Of a stretch of 64,000 nucleotides of DNA, positions 18,745 to 27,283 are shown piece after piece; position 1 is the stretch's first letter, and each line of letters begins with the position of its first letter. The notes under the pieces were generated by a model. The model searched no databases. It had not been told where the DNA came from and worked only from the letters and a program-made list of their open reading frames with translations. This stretch comes from JAOARY01 sp045345765 (GTDB lineage: Bacteria > Bacillota > Clostridia > Peptostreptococcales > Peptostreptococcaceae), in contig CP148265.1 of the NCBI GenBank assembly GCA_045345765.1, forward strand, positions 558,001-622,000, read 5' to 3'. Position numbers and translations under genes: made by a program.

Positions 18745-18772
18745 AATTTAAGGACTTTAAAGTCCTTAAATT
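18745..18772 (-). terminator. Terminator of the 5'-nucleotidase gene
   Basis: AATTTAAGGACTTT and AAAGTCCTTAAATT form a 14-bp perfect stem followed by TTTATTAATT on the minus strand. Confidence 0.82.
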
Positions 18773-18795
18773 CTTATTAATTGGTTTATTATATA

Positions 18796-20613
18796 TTATG
18801 CTGCTGTTTTTATATTATCTAAATCTTCTTTTCTTATAGATTTAATATTCTTTGTTCTTCCATCTTCTGATGTAGGTATTAAAAGTTTACCTTCTTTTAT
18901 AAGTTTATAAGCTTCTTCTTTTAATTTTTCATCTATATCAAAACCTATAAGTTCCCAGTTATTGTCAATAGCTGGCTTTATAACTCCATTTTTAACTTCC
19001 TTAACATATTTAACAATTAAAGATCTGATTCTCCCACTATCTTGCATAACTTCATATGAATCAAAATATTTATCTTCCGCTTTAACTAATTTTAAACTCA
19101 TTAAAGTTCCAAATCTGTAGTTATTTATAGCTATTTTATATACTTTATCATTTTCAATATCTTTTCCATTGATTTTTAAATCAAATATTCTTTGACCATT
19201 CTCTTTTGATATATCTATTTTATAATCCACACCACTAAACATATCATAGTTATAACCTCTAACATCTTTATTAAAGCTTATAGTAAGGTCACCTTCATTA
19301 AATTTATTATAGTAATTAGCAGACCATTCCATATATTTCTTTAAATTTTCGCCTGTTATTTTAGTTCCTACTAATGTATTTGGATATTTGTATATATAAG
19401 CTACATCTTTTTTCTTAAAATCACCTTTTTTAAGATTTGATCCAAAATTAAAAAGTGCTGCTGAACTTATATCTGATTTTGCATAATACATTTGAACTTC
19501 ATTTATAAGATCTATTACTGCACTATCTTGCAATTGTGCTGTTGGCATAGTTGTTATTTTATCTTCTCCAGTTATATAATCTGGTCTAGCTATAAAATCA
19601 CTTTCTATTTTTCCAACTACTAAATTAGCATCTTTAACAGAACCTTCGTGTACAAATTTAAATTTCTCTAAGAAATCTTTATCCGCCTCGACTTCTTTAG
19701 TACTTATATTTGAAGCTTCTACTGATTTTACTTTATATTCATTATTTTCTTTTTCTACTATTATATCTGCCTTTGCAAGTGCTTGTCCGTATTTTCCTGG
19801 CTCTATAACTAAAGTATCATTTACTTTTTTATCTGAATATAAAGAATGTGCATGTCCACAGAATATTACATCAAATTCCGGTACTTGTTTTGCAATTTCT
19901 AATGTTCCAACACTACCATGTTCACCATCTGCTCCTATATGGAAAGTTCCAACTAATATATCATATTTCCCTTCTAATTCTTTTACTGCTTTTTTTGCTT
20001 CTTCTAAAGGATTTTCAAATTTAAGACCTTCAAAATGTGATGGGCTACTAGCTTCCCATTTAGGTACATGTGGCGCTATAAGACCAACTATAGCCACTCT
20101 AACACCATCTTTTTCTATTATTTCATATGGCTTAACAAATCTTGAACCATCATCTTTGTAGATATTTGCTGATAAAACAGCCTTATTAAATGATTTTATA
20201 TTATTCTCTAAAAAACTTTTTTCATAATTAAATTCATGATTTCCAAGTACAAAAGCATCATATTCTAAAATATTTAAAGCTTCTATCATTGGATTTGGTT
20301 TTTTATCCATAAAAAGTTCTATACTATTATCTTGTATTAAATCTCCACAATCAACTAATATATTATTCCCATTCTTAGCTCTTTCTTGTTTTACCAAAGT
20401 AGCAATCTTAGCTAAACCAGCATCATCATCAACACTGTCAGTAGCATAATCATGAGGATAAATTCTTCCGTGAATATCTGATGTAGAAAGTATTGTAATC
20501 TTCTTTTCATTTGATTTTAAATTATTATCTTCATTAGCATAAACGCTTATATTAAATACACTCAAAATAAGTGTTAATGCTAATAATAAACTTATGTTTT
20601 TTTTCTTAAACAT
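18796..20613 (-). CDS. Secreted bifunctional 5'-nucleotidase / metallophosphoesterase (UshA-like)
   Basis: The 605-residue protein begins with a Sec signal peptide (MFKKKNISLLLALTLILSVF, then SVYANED), so it is exported. The N-terminal dimetal phosphoesterase domain contains TSDIHGRIYPHD, VDCGDLIQDN, VLGNHEFNYE and FCGHAHSLYSD. The C-terminal 5'-nucleotidase domain (from about residue 345) contains NFGSNLKKGDF and YKYPNTLVGTKITG. It likely releases nucleosides and phosphate, or acts on cyclic nucleotides, outside the cell. There is no LPXTG anchor, and the C-terminus ends without a membrane helix. It is a single gene with its own promoter and terminator. Confidence 0.9.
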   Translation of the reverse strand: MFKKKNISLLLALTLILSVFNISVYANEDNNLKSNEKKITILSTSDIHGRIYPHDYATDSVDDDAGLAKIATLVKQERAKNGNNILVDCGDLIQDNSIELFMDKKPNPMIEALNILEYDAFVLGNHEFNYEKSFLENNIKSFNKAVLSANIYKDDGSRFVKPYEIIEKDGVRVAIVGLIAPHVPKWEASSPSHFEGLKFENPLEEAKKAVKELEGKYDILVGTFHIGADGEHGSVGTLEIAKQVPEFDVIFCGHAHSLYSDKKVNDTLVIEPGKYGQALAKADIIVEKENNEYKVKSVEASNISTKEVEADKDFLEKFKFVHEGSVKDANLVVGKIESDFIARPDYITGEDKITTMPTAQLQDSAVIDLINEVQMYYAKSDISSAALFNFGSNLKKGDFKKKDVAYIYKYPNTLVGTKITGENLKKYMEWSANYYNKFNEGDLTISFNKDVRGYNYDMFSGVDYKIDISKENGQRIFDLKINGKDIENDKVYKIAINNYRFGTLMSLKLVKAEDKYFDSYEVMQDSGRIRSLIVKYVKEVKNGVIKPAIDNNWELIGFDIDEKLKEEAYKLIKEGKLLIPTSEDGRTKNIKSIRKEDLDNIKTAA

Positions 20614-20661
20614 AGTTCTTCCCCCTTTATTTTTTATATTTTTGAAAACGTTACACTAAAC

Positions 20662-20690
20662 ATTATAAGTCTTAGTTCCTATATTCTCAA
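20662..20690 (-). promoter_or_regulatory. Sigma-A promoter of the 5'-nucleotidase gene
   Basis: TTGAGA (20690-20685) and a perfect TATAAT (20667-20662) are spaced by 17 bp on the minus strand, about 50 bases before the start codon. Confidence 0.75.
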
Positions 20691-20703
20691 GTGAAAAATA
20701 AAT

Positions 20704-20745
20704 AAGAGCAATATAAAAATAAAAAAATATTTTTACATTGCTCTT
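20704..20745 (-). terminator. Terminator of the methionine gamma-lyase gene
   Basis: AAGAGCAAT and ATTGCTCTT close a long AT-rich stem, followed by TATT on the minus strand and TTTATATA on the plus strand. It lies between the two minus-strand genes. Confidence 0.75.
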
Positions 20746-20827
20746 TTATATATAATTCTTAATCAAAAATTTTTATCGGAAATAAAATAATTCTCATTGT
20801 CAAAATTTGATAAAAATCAATAAATTA

Positions 20828-22045
20828 TTATTTAGTTAAACATTTAGCAGAAATTTTGTCTAAAACCATTTTTAAATCTTCTATTATATCATCTGAATTT
20901 TCAAGACCAACTGAAAGTCTTACTAAACTATCAGATATTCCAGCTTCTTCTCTTTCTTCCTTAGTATAAGGAGAATGAGTCATTGATGCTGGATGTTGAA
21001 TTAATGTTTCAGTATCTCCTAAACTAACAGCAAGAGTACAAAGATTTAAATTGTTCATTAAAAATCTTCCTTCTTCTAATCCACCTTTTATTTCAAAAGC
21101 AATCATCGCTCCTGGTAAAGACATTTGCTTCTTCGCTAATTCATATTGTGGATGAGATTTAAGACCTGGGTAATAAACTCTTTCTATTGCATCATGACCT
21201 TCTAAGAATTCTGCTACTTTCATTGCATTTTCACAATGTCTTTGCATTCTAACTTCTAAAGTTTTAAGACCTCTTATAACTAAGTATGAATCAAATGGAC
21301 TTATAACAGCTCCTGTCATATCTTTTACTCCAAATAATCTTACATTAGTTAAAAATTCTGCTCCACCTACTACAAAACCAGCAACAACATCACCATGTCC
21401 ATTTAGGTACTTAGTAGCAGAATGAACTACAACATCAGCTCCTAATTCTAATGGTCTTTGTAATAAAGGAGTACAGAAAGTATTGTCAACCATTACTAAT
21501 ATATCTTTTGATTTTTCATGCGCTATATCTGAAATAGCTTTTATATCCATTAATTTTAATGTTGGATTTGCAGGAGTTTCTAAATAAACTACTTTAGTAT
21601 TATCTTTAATTGCATTTTTAACTTCATCTAAGTTAGCCGCATCTACAAAAGTAACTTCTACACCATATCTAGTAAGTCCATGATTTAAAAGTGCAAAAGT
21701 ACAACCATAAAGAGTATCTGATGCAACTATATGATCTCCAGCTTTTAATGCAGTCCATAATGCAGATGATATAGCTCCAATTCCTGAAGCTGTAGCCATC
21801 GCTGCTTCTCCATTTTCAAGCATAGCAACTTTATCTTCTAATTGAGATTGAGTTGGATTTCCAAGTCTTGTATATATGTATCCACCTTCTTCTAATGCAA
21901 ATCTTCTTCCACCTTGTTCTGCACTATCAAAAACAAATGTTGAAGTTTGGAATATTGGTGTTGATAAAGCTCCTGACACAGGATCTTTCTTATGTCCAGC
22001 ATGTATTGTTTTAGTTCCAAAGCCCATATTTTTTAAGTTTTCCAT
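20828..22045 (-). CDS. mgl: Methionine gamma-lyase
   Basis: This is a PLP enzyme of the Cys/Met metabolism family that splits methionine into methanethiol, ammonia and 2-oxobutyrate. The PLP lysine is in VVHSATKYLNGHGDV. The segment SDTLYGCTFALLNHG carries the cysteine (position 116 in the Pseudomonas enzyme) that separates methionine gamma-lyases from cystathionine lyases. The start is the ATG at 22045, 8 bases after GGAGG. Upstream in-frame TTG and ATG codons overlap that site. A sigma-54 promoter lies 50 bases upstream, and a sigma-54 activator gene is the next gene upstream, so expression is probably induced by its amino-acid substrate. Confidence 0.92.
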   Translation of the reverse strand: MENLKNMGFGTKTIHAGHKKDPVSGALSTPIFQTSTFVFDSAEQGGRRFALEEGGYIYTRLGNPTQSQLEDKVAMLENGEAAMATASGIGAISSALWTALKAGDHIVASDTLYGCTFALLNHGLTRYGVEVTFVDAANLDEVKNAIKDNTKVVYLETPANPTLKLMDIKAISDIAHEKSKDILVMVDNTFCTPLLQRPLELGADVVVHSATKYLNGHGDVVAGFVVGGAEFLTNVRLFGVKDMTGAVISPFDSYLVIRGLKTLEVRMQRHCENAMKVAEFLEGHDAIERVYYPGLKSHPQYELAKKQMSLPGAMIAFEIKGGLEEGRFLMNNLNLCTLAVSLGDTETLIQHPASMTHSPYTKEEREEAGISDSLVRLSVGLENSDDIIEDLKMVLDKISAKCLTK

Positions 22046-22093
22046 TATCATTACCTCCAATTTATTTATGTAAATAAAATCTCATAAATAATT

Positions 22094-22112
22094 AAAGCAA
22101 TTTATTCGCCAA
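22094..22112 (-). promoter_or_regulatory. Sigma-54 (-24/-12) promoter of the methionine gamma-lyase gene
   Basis: The minus strand reads TTGGCGAATAAATTGCTTT, with the diagnostic GG and GC separated by exactly 10 bases and a close match to the TGGCAC-N5-TTGC consensus. It lies about 50 bases upstream of the start codon, downstream of a gene for a sigma-54 activator. Confidence 0.85.
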
Positions 22113-22242
22113 TTTTTATATAAATTCAATGTTATAATTCTATTTATCTTTATAAAATGCAAAATAATATAGATATTTCAATTTATTTAATCTATTCTTA
22201 TATAATTATACTTCTAAATGTTTTAAAATTAATTAAAAAATA

Positions 22243-22304
22243 AAGAGATAACGGTAATATATTTTTCCATTATCTCTTCGTTTGTGGAATAATTTAATTC
22301 CACA
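22243..22304 (-). terminator. Double-hairpin terminator of the TyrR-like activator gene
   Basis: One hairpin pairs TGTGGAAT with ATTCCACA (22283-22304). The next pairs AAGAGATAACGG with CCATTATCTCTT (22243-22278) and is followed on the minus strand by TATTTTTTAATT. Confidence 0.82.
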
Positions 22305-22307
22305 GTT

Positions 22308-23861
22308 TTATTTTGTTTCCAAATTATATTTTTTTATTTTTTTAATAAGCGCAGTATGACTGATTTTAAACTCTCTTGCCATTTGTCTTATTGACTTATT
22401 TTCTTTTATCTTATCTTTAATCAGATTTTTTTCGTATTCTTGTACCGATTCTTTTAATGATTCATCTTTACTTATTATAATTTTTTTTGCATCTATAAAA
22501 TTAGAATTAAGTATTATATGTTCTTTTTTCAATGTATCAAAATGACATAAATTCATAGCTCGTTCTATTATATTTTCTAATTCTCTTACATTTCCTGGCC
22601 AATTATATGAAAATAAATTTTCAAAAAAATCATCATCAAAATATTTCACATTCTTATTTAACTTTTTATTAAACTTATCAACAAATGTCTTACATATTAA
22701 TATTATATCCTCTTTTCGGTCTCTTAATGGAGGTATATTTACTGGTATTACATTTATTCTATAATATAAATCTTCTCTAAATTCCTTATTTTTTATCATA
22801 GCCTCTAAATTTTTATTTGTTGCGCATATTATTCTTACATCAAGTTCAATTTCATTACTAGAACCAATTCTTCTTATTTTATTTTCTTGCAAAGCTCTTA
22901 AAAGCTTAGCTTGCATCATTAATGACAATTCGCCTATTTCATCTAAAAATAAAGTCCCTTTATTCGCCTTTTCAAACAAACCTTTTTTACCTTCATTTAA
23001 GGCTCCCGTAAAACTTCCTTTTTCATAACCAAAAAGCTCACTTTCCATAAGAGTTTCAGGAATTGCTGCACAATTTATAGGTATAAAATTATTTTTTGAT
23101 CTATTACTTAAATTATGTATTGCTTTTGCAAAAAGTTCTTTTCCAGTTCCACTTTCACCTCTAATCATTATTGTTGATGAACTTTTGGATACCATTTTTA
23201 TAAGTTCTTTTATCTGTTTTATTGGCTGACTTTTTCCTACGATTACATCTAATATATGCTCTTCTTTTACAGAAACAATATCTACAAGTTCTTTTACTTT
23301 ATTTAAATCTTTAACTGATGCGACTGCCCCAATAATATTTCCCAAATCATCCTTTATAGATCTTCCCGAACTTATATAATGACTTATATTTCTCTTATTT
23401 ACTAATTTAAATTCCTTATTGTCATAATCCTTAGCACCATTTATCAAATCCTTTATAGGTGCATTATGCGGAAGTAATTTATCAACAGACTCACCGAGAA
23501 GTTCTTCCTTTTTGTAATTAAATATTTTTTCACAAGAACTATTAAAAACCTCTATTTCTAAATCATTATTAATTGCCATAATACCTTGATCAACTGCATC
23601 AATAACTCCAAGTAATTTTTTTTCTTCTTTTTCTTTTGGAAGTATATTGACATCAAATACAGATTTAACTCCATTTATATTTAGTAAATTTTCTTTTAAA
23701 TTTTCTATTTTTTTTAAATCCATCTCATCTACTTTTATATAAATTTTTTCGCTCATTACATCCATTGAATTTATACTTAGATTAAGATTATAAATTTTTT
23801 TTACTATATCAAGGGTTATACCGATTCTATCTTTAGTTTCTATTTTAAATCTATAAATCAA
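22308..23861 (-). CDS. TyrR-like sigma-54-dependent transcriptional activator (ACT-PAS-AAA-HTH)
   Basis: The 517-residue protein starts with an ACT amino-acid-binding domain (about 1-75), then a PAS domain (about 85-190), then a sigma-54 AAA+ domain (Walker A GESGTGKELFAKAIH near 235, GTLFLDEIGELS). A TyrR-type helix-turn-helix closes it (SIRQMAREFKISHTALIKK). The sigma-54 contact loop reads GSFTGA rather than the canonical GAFTGA. The start is TTG at 23861 after GGTGG. Lying just upstream of a sigma-54-driven methionine gamma-lyase gene, it is the obvious candidate regulator, with an amino acid sensed by the ACT domain. The ligand is inferred only. Confidence 0.9.
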   Translation of the reverse strand: MIYRFKIETKDRIGITLDIVKKIYNLNLSINSMDVMSEKIYIKVDEMDLKKIENLKENLLNINGVKSVFDVNILPKEKEEKKLLGVIDAVDQGIMAINNDLEIEVFNSSCEKIFNYKKEELLGESVDKLLPHNAPIKDLINGAKDYDNKEFKLVNKRNISHYISSGRSIKDDLGNIIGAVASVKDLNKVKELVDIVSVKEEHILDVIVGKSQPIKQIKELIKMVSKSSSTIMIRGESGTGKELFAKAIHNLSNRSKNNFIPINCAAIPETLMESELFGYEKGSFTGALNEGKKGLFEKANKGTLFLDEIGELSLMMQAKLLRALQENKIRRIGSSNEIELDVRIICATNKNLEAMIKNKEFREDLYYRINVIPVNIPPLRDRKEDIILICKTFVDKFNKKLNKNVKYFDDDFFENLFSYNWPGNVRELENIIERAMNLCHFDTLKKEHIILNSNFIDAKKIIISKDESLKESVQEYEKNLIKDKIKENKSIRQMAREFKISHTALIKKIKKYNLETK

Positions 23862-23939
23862 AATAACACCACCTTTATATAAACTCCTAAAAAACTATTT
23901 GACTACGCTTTTGTATTCAAATTTTTTATTAAAAAAATA

Positions 23940-23959
23940 AAGCATAGTTACCTATGCTT
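23940..23959 (-). terminator. Terminator of hslO
   Basis: AAGCATAG and CTATGCTT form an 8-bp stem with a 4-base loop, followed on the minus strand by TATTTTTTTAA. Confidence 0.85.
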
Positions 23960-23962
23960 ATT

Positions 23963-24844
23963 CTATGCTTTAACTCTCTTTAATATATCTTTTAAATCTT
24001 TTTCATCAAATGTATAACTTGTATTACAAAAATGACAAGTTAATTCTGCTTTTTTATCTACTTCTAATATCTCTTTTAAATCTTTTTCTCCAATTGCTAT
24101 CAAAGCTTTTTCTAATCTATCTTTTGAACAGTCACATTTATAGTCAATTTCTTTTTTCTCAAAAATAATAGGTTCAAGTCCATCAAGCACCATATTTATT
24201 ATATCTTCAGGTTCTTTTCCTATTGATATTAATTTTGAAATATTTGATACATTTCTTAAATTATTTTCTATGGTACTAAGTACTTCATCTTCTGCATTTG
24301 GCATAACTTGAAGTATAAATCCACCACTTGCCATTATAGAATAATCTCTATCAACTAAAACTCCAAGTGCAACAGCGGAAGGCTGTTGTTCTGAATACGT
24401 AAAATACGCAGTTAAATCCTCTGCAATTTCACCATTTACCAAATTACTCTTTCCTATATAAGGTTCTTTTAGATTTAAATCTTTGATAACTGTTAATTTT
24501 CCTTCTCCAACAGCTTTTGATACATCTAGCTTACCTTTTTCATTTAGAGGCAAGTCAACTGCTGGATTTGAAACATACCCTTTTGTTATACCTTTTGAGT
24601 TTGCAACTATAACAATTGAATTTATAGGTCCATCACCTTTTATTTGAAGTGTTAATTTATCTTTTTCGCCTTTTAACATAAGTCCCATAATCGCACCAGC
24701 TGTTAAACTTCTTCCTAAAGCAGCACTAGCTAGAGGTGTTGTATTGTGAATTTTTCTAGCTTTTTCAACCATATTTGTTGTTTTTGCAACAAAAATTCTA
24801 ACATTAAGTCCTTTATCTGCACCTCTCAATACATAATTTTCCAT
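23963..24844 (-). CDS. hslO: Redox-regulated chaperone Hsp33
   Basis: Hsp33 is a cytosolic holdase activated by oxidation of a zinc-binding cysteine cluster. The 293-residue protein has the substrate-binding domain with GPINSIVIVANSKG, TLQIKGDG and GGFILQVMPNA. The C-terminal zinc site is built from CDCSK (near residue 238) and CHFC (near residue 271), giving all four cysteines. The start ATG is preceded by AGGAGGAAGA. It is a single gene with its own terminator, and in an anaerobe it would answer oxygen or disulfide stress. Confidence 0.97.
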   Translation of the reverse strand: MENYVLRGADKGLNVRIFVAKTTNMVEKARKIHNTTPLASAALGRSLTAGAIMGLMLKGEKDKLTLQIKGDGPINSIVIVANSKGITKGYVSNPAVDLPLNEKGKLDVSKAVGEGKLTVIKDLNLKEPYIGKSNLVNGEIAEDLTAYFTYSEQQPSAVALGVLVDRDYSIMASGGFILQVMPNAEDEVLSTIENNLRNVSNISKLISIGKEPEDIINMVLDGLEPIIFEKKEIDYKCDCSKDRLEKALIAIGEKDLKEILEVDKKAELTCHFCNTSYTFDEKDLKDILKRVKA

Positions 24845-25052
24845 CTTCTTCCTCCTAAAAACCTTTAAAAACTACTATTATTAATAAGTATACAATTATA
24901 TAAACACTTTAAAATATTAAATTCTAAAGAATTCTTTAATATTATACCATAATAAATATATTTTCTAATTAAATAAAATTAATTTTTAATCTAAACTTAT
25001 CTTATTTAATTAGAATTTGCATTTATTTTTTATGAATATTTTCCAATAAAAT

Positions 25053-25086
25053 AAAGAACCTAACTTTATAAAGTTAGGTTCTTTTT
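25053..25086 (-). terminator. Terminator downstream of the cold-shock gene
   Basis: AAAGAACCTAACTTT pairs perfectly with AAAGTTAGGTTCTTT around a 2-base loop. A-rich and T-rich flanks on either side let it work in both directions. Confidence 0.82.
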
Positions 25087-25139
25087 AATTTTTCTAATAC
25101 GTATATATTAATCTTATAAATTTATAAAATTAAAAGCTA

Positions 25140-25340
25140 TTATATAGCAACAACGTTAGAAGCTTGAGGTCCCTTTTGTCCTTCAACTATTTCAAATTCT
25201 ACAGGAGAACCTTCTTCTAAAGTTCTAAATCCATCCATAGATATTGCTGAGTAGTGAACAAAGATATCGCTTCCATCTTCCTTAGAAATAAATCCAAATC
25301 CCTTTTGTGCATTAAACCACTTAACTGTACCTCTTTCCAT
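25140..25340 (-). CDS. Cold-shock-domain RNA chaperone (CspA family)
   Basis: A 66-residue single cold-shock domain with RNP1 KGFGFISKEDG and RNP2 DIFVHYSAI, the nucleic-acid-binding motifs of CspA/CspB proteins. The start is the ATG at 25340, 9 bases after AGGAGG. A TTG two codons upstream lies within the spacer and is not used. These proteins melt RNA secondary structure and are often abundant regardless of temperature. It has its own strong downstream terminator. Confidence 0.97.
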   Translation of the reverse strand: MERGTVKWFNAQKGFGFISKEDGSDIFVHYSAISMDGFRTLEEGSPVEFEIVEGQKGPQASNVVAI

Positions 25341-25557
25341 TACCAAATACCTCCTAAAATAAATACAAAATTCTTACAGACTTTTTATCTGCATATTTAG
25401 TATAACACCAAAAATAAACTTTAGCAATGAATTTAGATTATTTTTACAAAAGGCTATAGATTTGTAATTGTATTAAAATCTATCAATTCTTTGAAAATAC
25501 TATCTTTAATAGTTTTTTACATTTTGGTAAAATATAATTTAATAAAATAATTTATTT

Positions 25558-26292
25558 TTATTTTTTTGCCACAAAAAATATTCTTTGTGAATCATTTGCA
25601 TAATCAAAAGTAAAATCAGAATAAATATTAATGTCATTAAATTTTGATTGTTCAAGCAAATTCAGTATTTCCTCTTTTTTATAAGCTCTTTGTAAATGTT
25701 CCTCACTGAATTTTTTATAAAGTTCTCCTTCTTTTACAAAGAAATTTAAATTCATTTGTAATATCTGATCTTCTTCATCAAAATAATTTTCCCATATATA
25801 ATCTATATTTTCTCTTTCTTCATAGAATGTATTATCTGCCAAAATATTTTTCAATTTATAATATGAACTTATATCAAATATAAATATTCCACCTTTTTTT
25901 AATTTAGAATATACATCATCAAATACTTTTGAAAGATTTTCTTTTTCCAATATATAATTAAATCCATCACAACAACAAAGAACACAATCTAAGTTATAAA
26001 CATCAAAATCAAGCTCTACTATATCTTGATTTAAAAGCACCAAATCCAAATTCATATCCTTCGCCTTTTTTTTTGCAACACTAAGCATTGAAGTTGACAT
26101 ATCTATCCCTAAAATATCATATCCTTTTTTTAAAAGAGGTATTGTTATATTACCAGTTCCACAAGCTAATTCTAATATATTATTTACTTCAACTTCGTTT
26201 CTTTTAATAATTTCCTCTATATATAAAACCCATGATTTGTAATCAACATCATCCATAAGTTCATCATATATATATGAAAAATCTAAATACAT
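25558..26292 (-). CDS. Class I SAM-dependent methyltransferase
   Basis: The 244-residue protein has the Rossmann-type SAM motif I ILELACGTGNITIPL near residue 40, motif II GIDMSTSMLSVAKKKA, and LDCVLCCCDGFNYI near the substrate side. It begins with YLDFSYIYDELMDDVDY, typical of a group of uncharacterised Firmicutes methyltransferases. Its substrate is unknown. It lies about 70 bases downstream of the CPBP protease gene on the same strand and may share its transcript. CCC near residue 105 is unusual but may be incidental. Confidence 0.85.
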   Translation of the reverse strand: MYLDFSYIYDELMDDVDYKSWVLYIEEIIKRNEVEVNNILELACGTGNITIPLLKKGYDILGIDMSTSMLSVAKKKAKDMNLDLVLLNQDIVELDFDVYNLDCVLCCCDGFNYILEKENLSKVFDDVYSKLKKGGIFIFDISSYYKLKNILADNTFYEERENIDYIWENYFDEEDQILQMNLNFFVKEGELYKKFSEEHLQRAYKKEEILNLLEQSKFNDINIYSDFTFDYANDSQRIFFVAKK

Positions 26293-26362
26293 AAATCCAC
26301 TTCCTTAATAATTTTCTTTTTAAAAAACAATAAAATCAATATCCCCTTTGTCCTTCTTGTTA

Positions 26363-27283
26363 TCAAATTGATTTCATAAGTAATATTGAAATACCAGTAT
26401 ATAATACCAAAGATATTAAAATAGGTAAATATATTATTATACTACTTTTTTCATATACTATATCATCTGTTAATAACGAGGTATTTCCTTTTAATAATTT
26501 CATTGCTCTTTTTAAAATTTTATAACATATAAGAACTATAATTCCACCTAAAATTCCCATTATAAAATTACTTATAAACACATCTTGATTTGAAATAACT
26601 GGTGTTTGACTATCTAAATTAACATTATTTGATAGATACCTAAATGCTAAAAATTGAATTGTAATGGCTATAAAATTATTAAAAAAATGAGCAATCATAG
26701 ATGGTATTATAGAATTTGTATAAATTACTATATAACCCATTATTATTCCCAAAAAAAATATCCCAGGAAGATTAAAAATATTTAGATGAAATAAACTAAA
26801 TAAAAATGCAGTGTATAAAACACTTTCTTTCACGCCCTTTATTTGAGCTGTTCTTAGAAATAACCCTCTAAATAAACTCTCTTCACAAATACCAGGTAAC
26901 ACACATATTAAAAAAATATTTAATATATATTTAGCTTCACTATCAACCAAAGGTATTGAATCCACAGCCATTACTTTCCCAAAAATAAGATATAAAAATA
27001 TATTAAATATCGCATTTATATATACAGCTATTGGATATGCTAAAAATATTATACCAATTGATAATATTATCTTATTATAAGAAACTTTATTAAATCTTAT
27101 AAATTTTTTAAAACTAGTATCCTTAACTAAAAAAATAAATAAAATTGTAGGTATTAAAATAACACCTAATTGTATTGCAAGTCCACTAAATACAAAACTT
27201 TGTTCCATAAGTAAATAACTTGCACCTATATAAATTATAAACAAAATTAGATAAATCCAATTCCCAAAAAAATTTCGCATCAT
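26363..27283 (-). CDS. CPBP family intramembrane metalloprotease
   Basis: This 306-residue integral membrane protein has about eight helices. The CAAX protease/bacteriocin-processing (Abi) motifs are present: EESLFRGLFLR near residue 138, FLFSLFHLNIF, and a late histidine in PSMIAHFFNNF. These supply the two glutamates and histidines of the metal site. In bacteria such proteins process peptides or act in self-immunity, but the substrate is unknown here and no bacteriocin gene is adjacent. It starts directly after the M20 hydrolase gene with no spacer, so the two are translationally coupled. Confidence 0.85.
   Translation of the reverse strand: MMRNFFGNWIYLILFIIYIGASYLLMEQSFVFSGLAIQLGVILIPTILFIFLVKDTSFKKFIRFNKVSYNKIILSIGIIFLAYPIAVYINAIFNIFLYLIFGKVMAVDSIPLVDSEAKYILNIFLICVLPGICEESLFRGLFLRTAQIKGVKESVLYTAFLFSLFHLNIFNLPGIFFLGIIMGYIVIYTNSIIPSMIAHFFNNFIAITIQFLAFRYLSNNVNLDSQTPVISNQDVFISNFIMGILGGIIVLICYKILKRAMKLLKGNTSLLTDDIVYEKSSIIIYLPILISLVLYTGISILLMKSI

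Noticed and set aside
22081..22310. TyrR-box (TGTAAA-N6-TTTACA) upstream of the methionine gamma-lyase gene
   Set aside because: No copy was found. Only short AT palindromes such as AATATAGATATT occur, which are expected by chance here.
26363..27283. Bacteriocin locus around the CPBP protease
   Set aside because: No precursor peptide, modification enzyme or ABC exporter is adjacent. The neighbours are an amidohydrolase and a methyltransferase.
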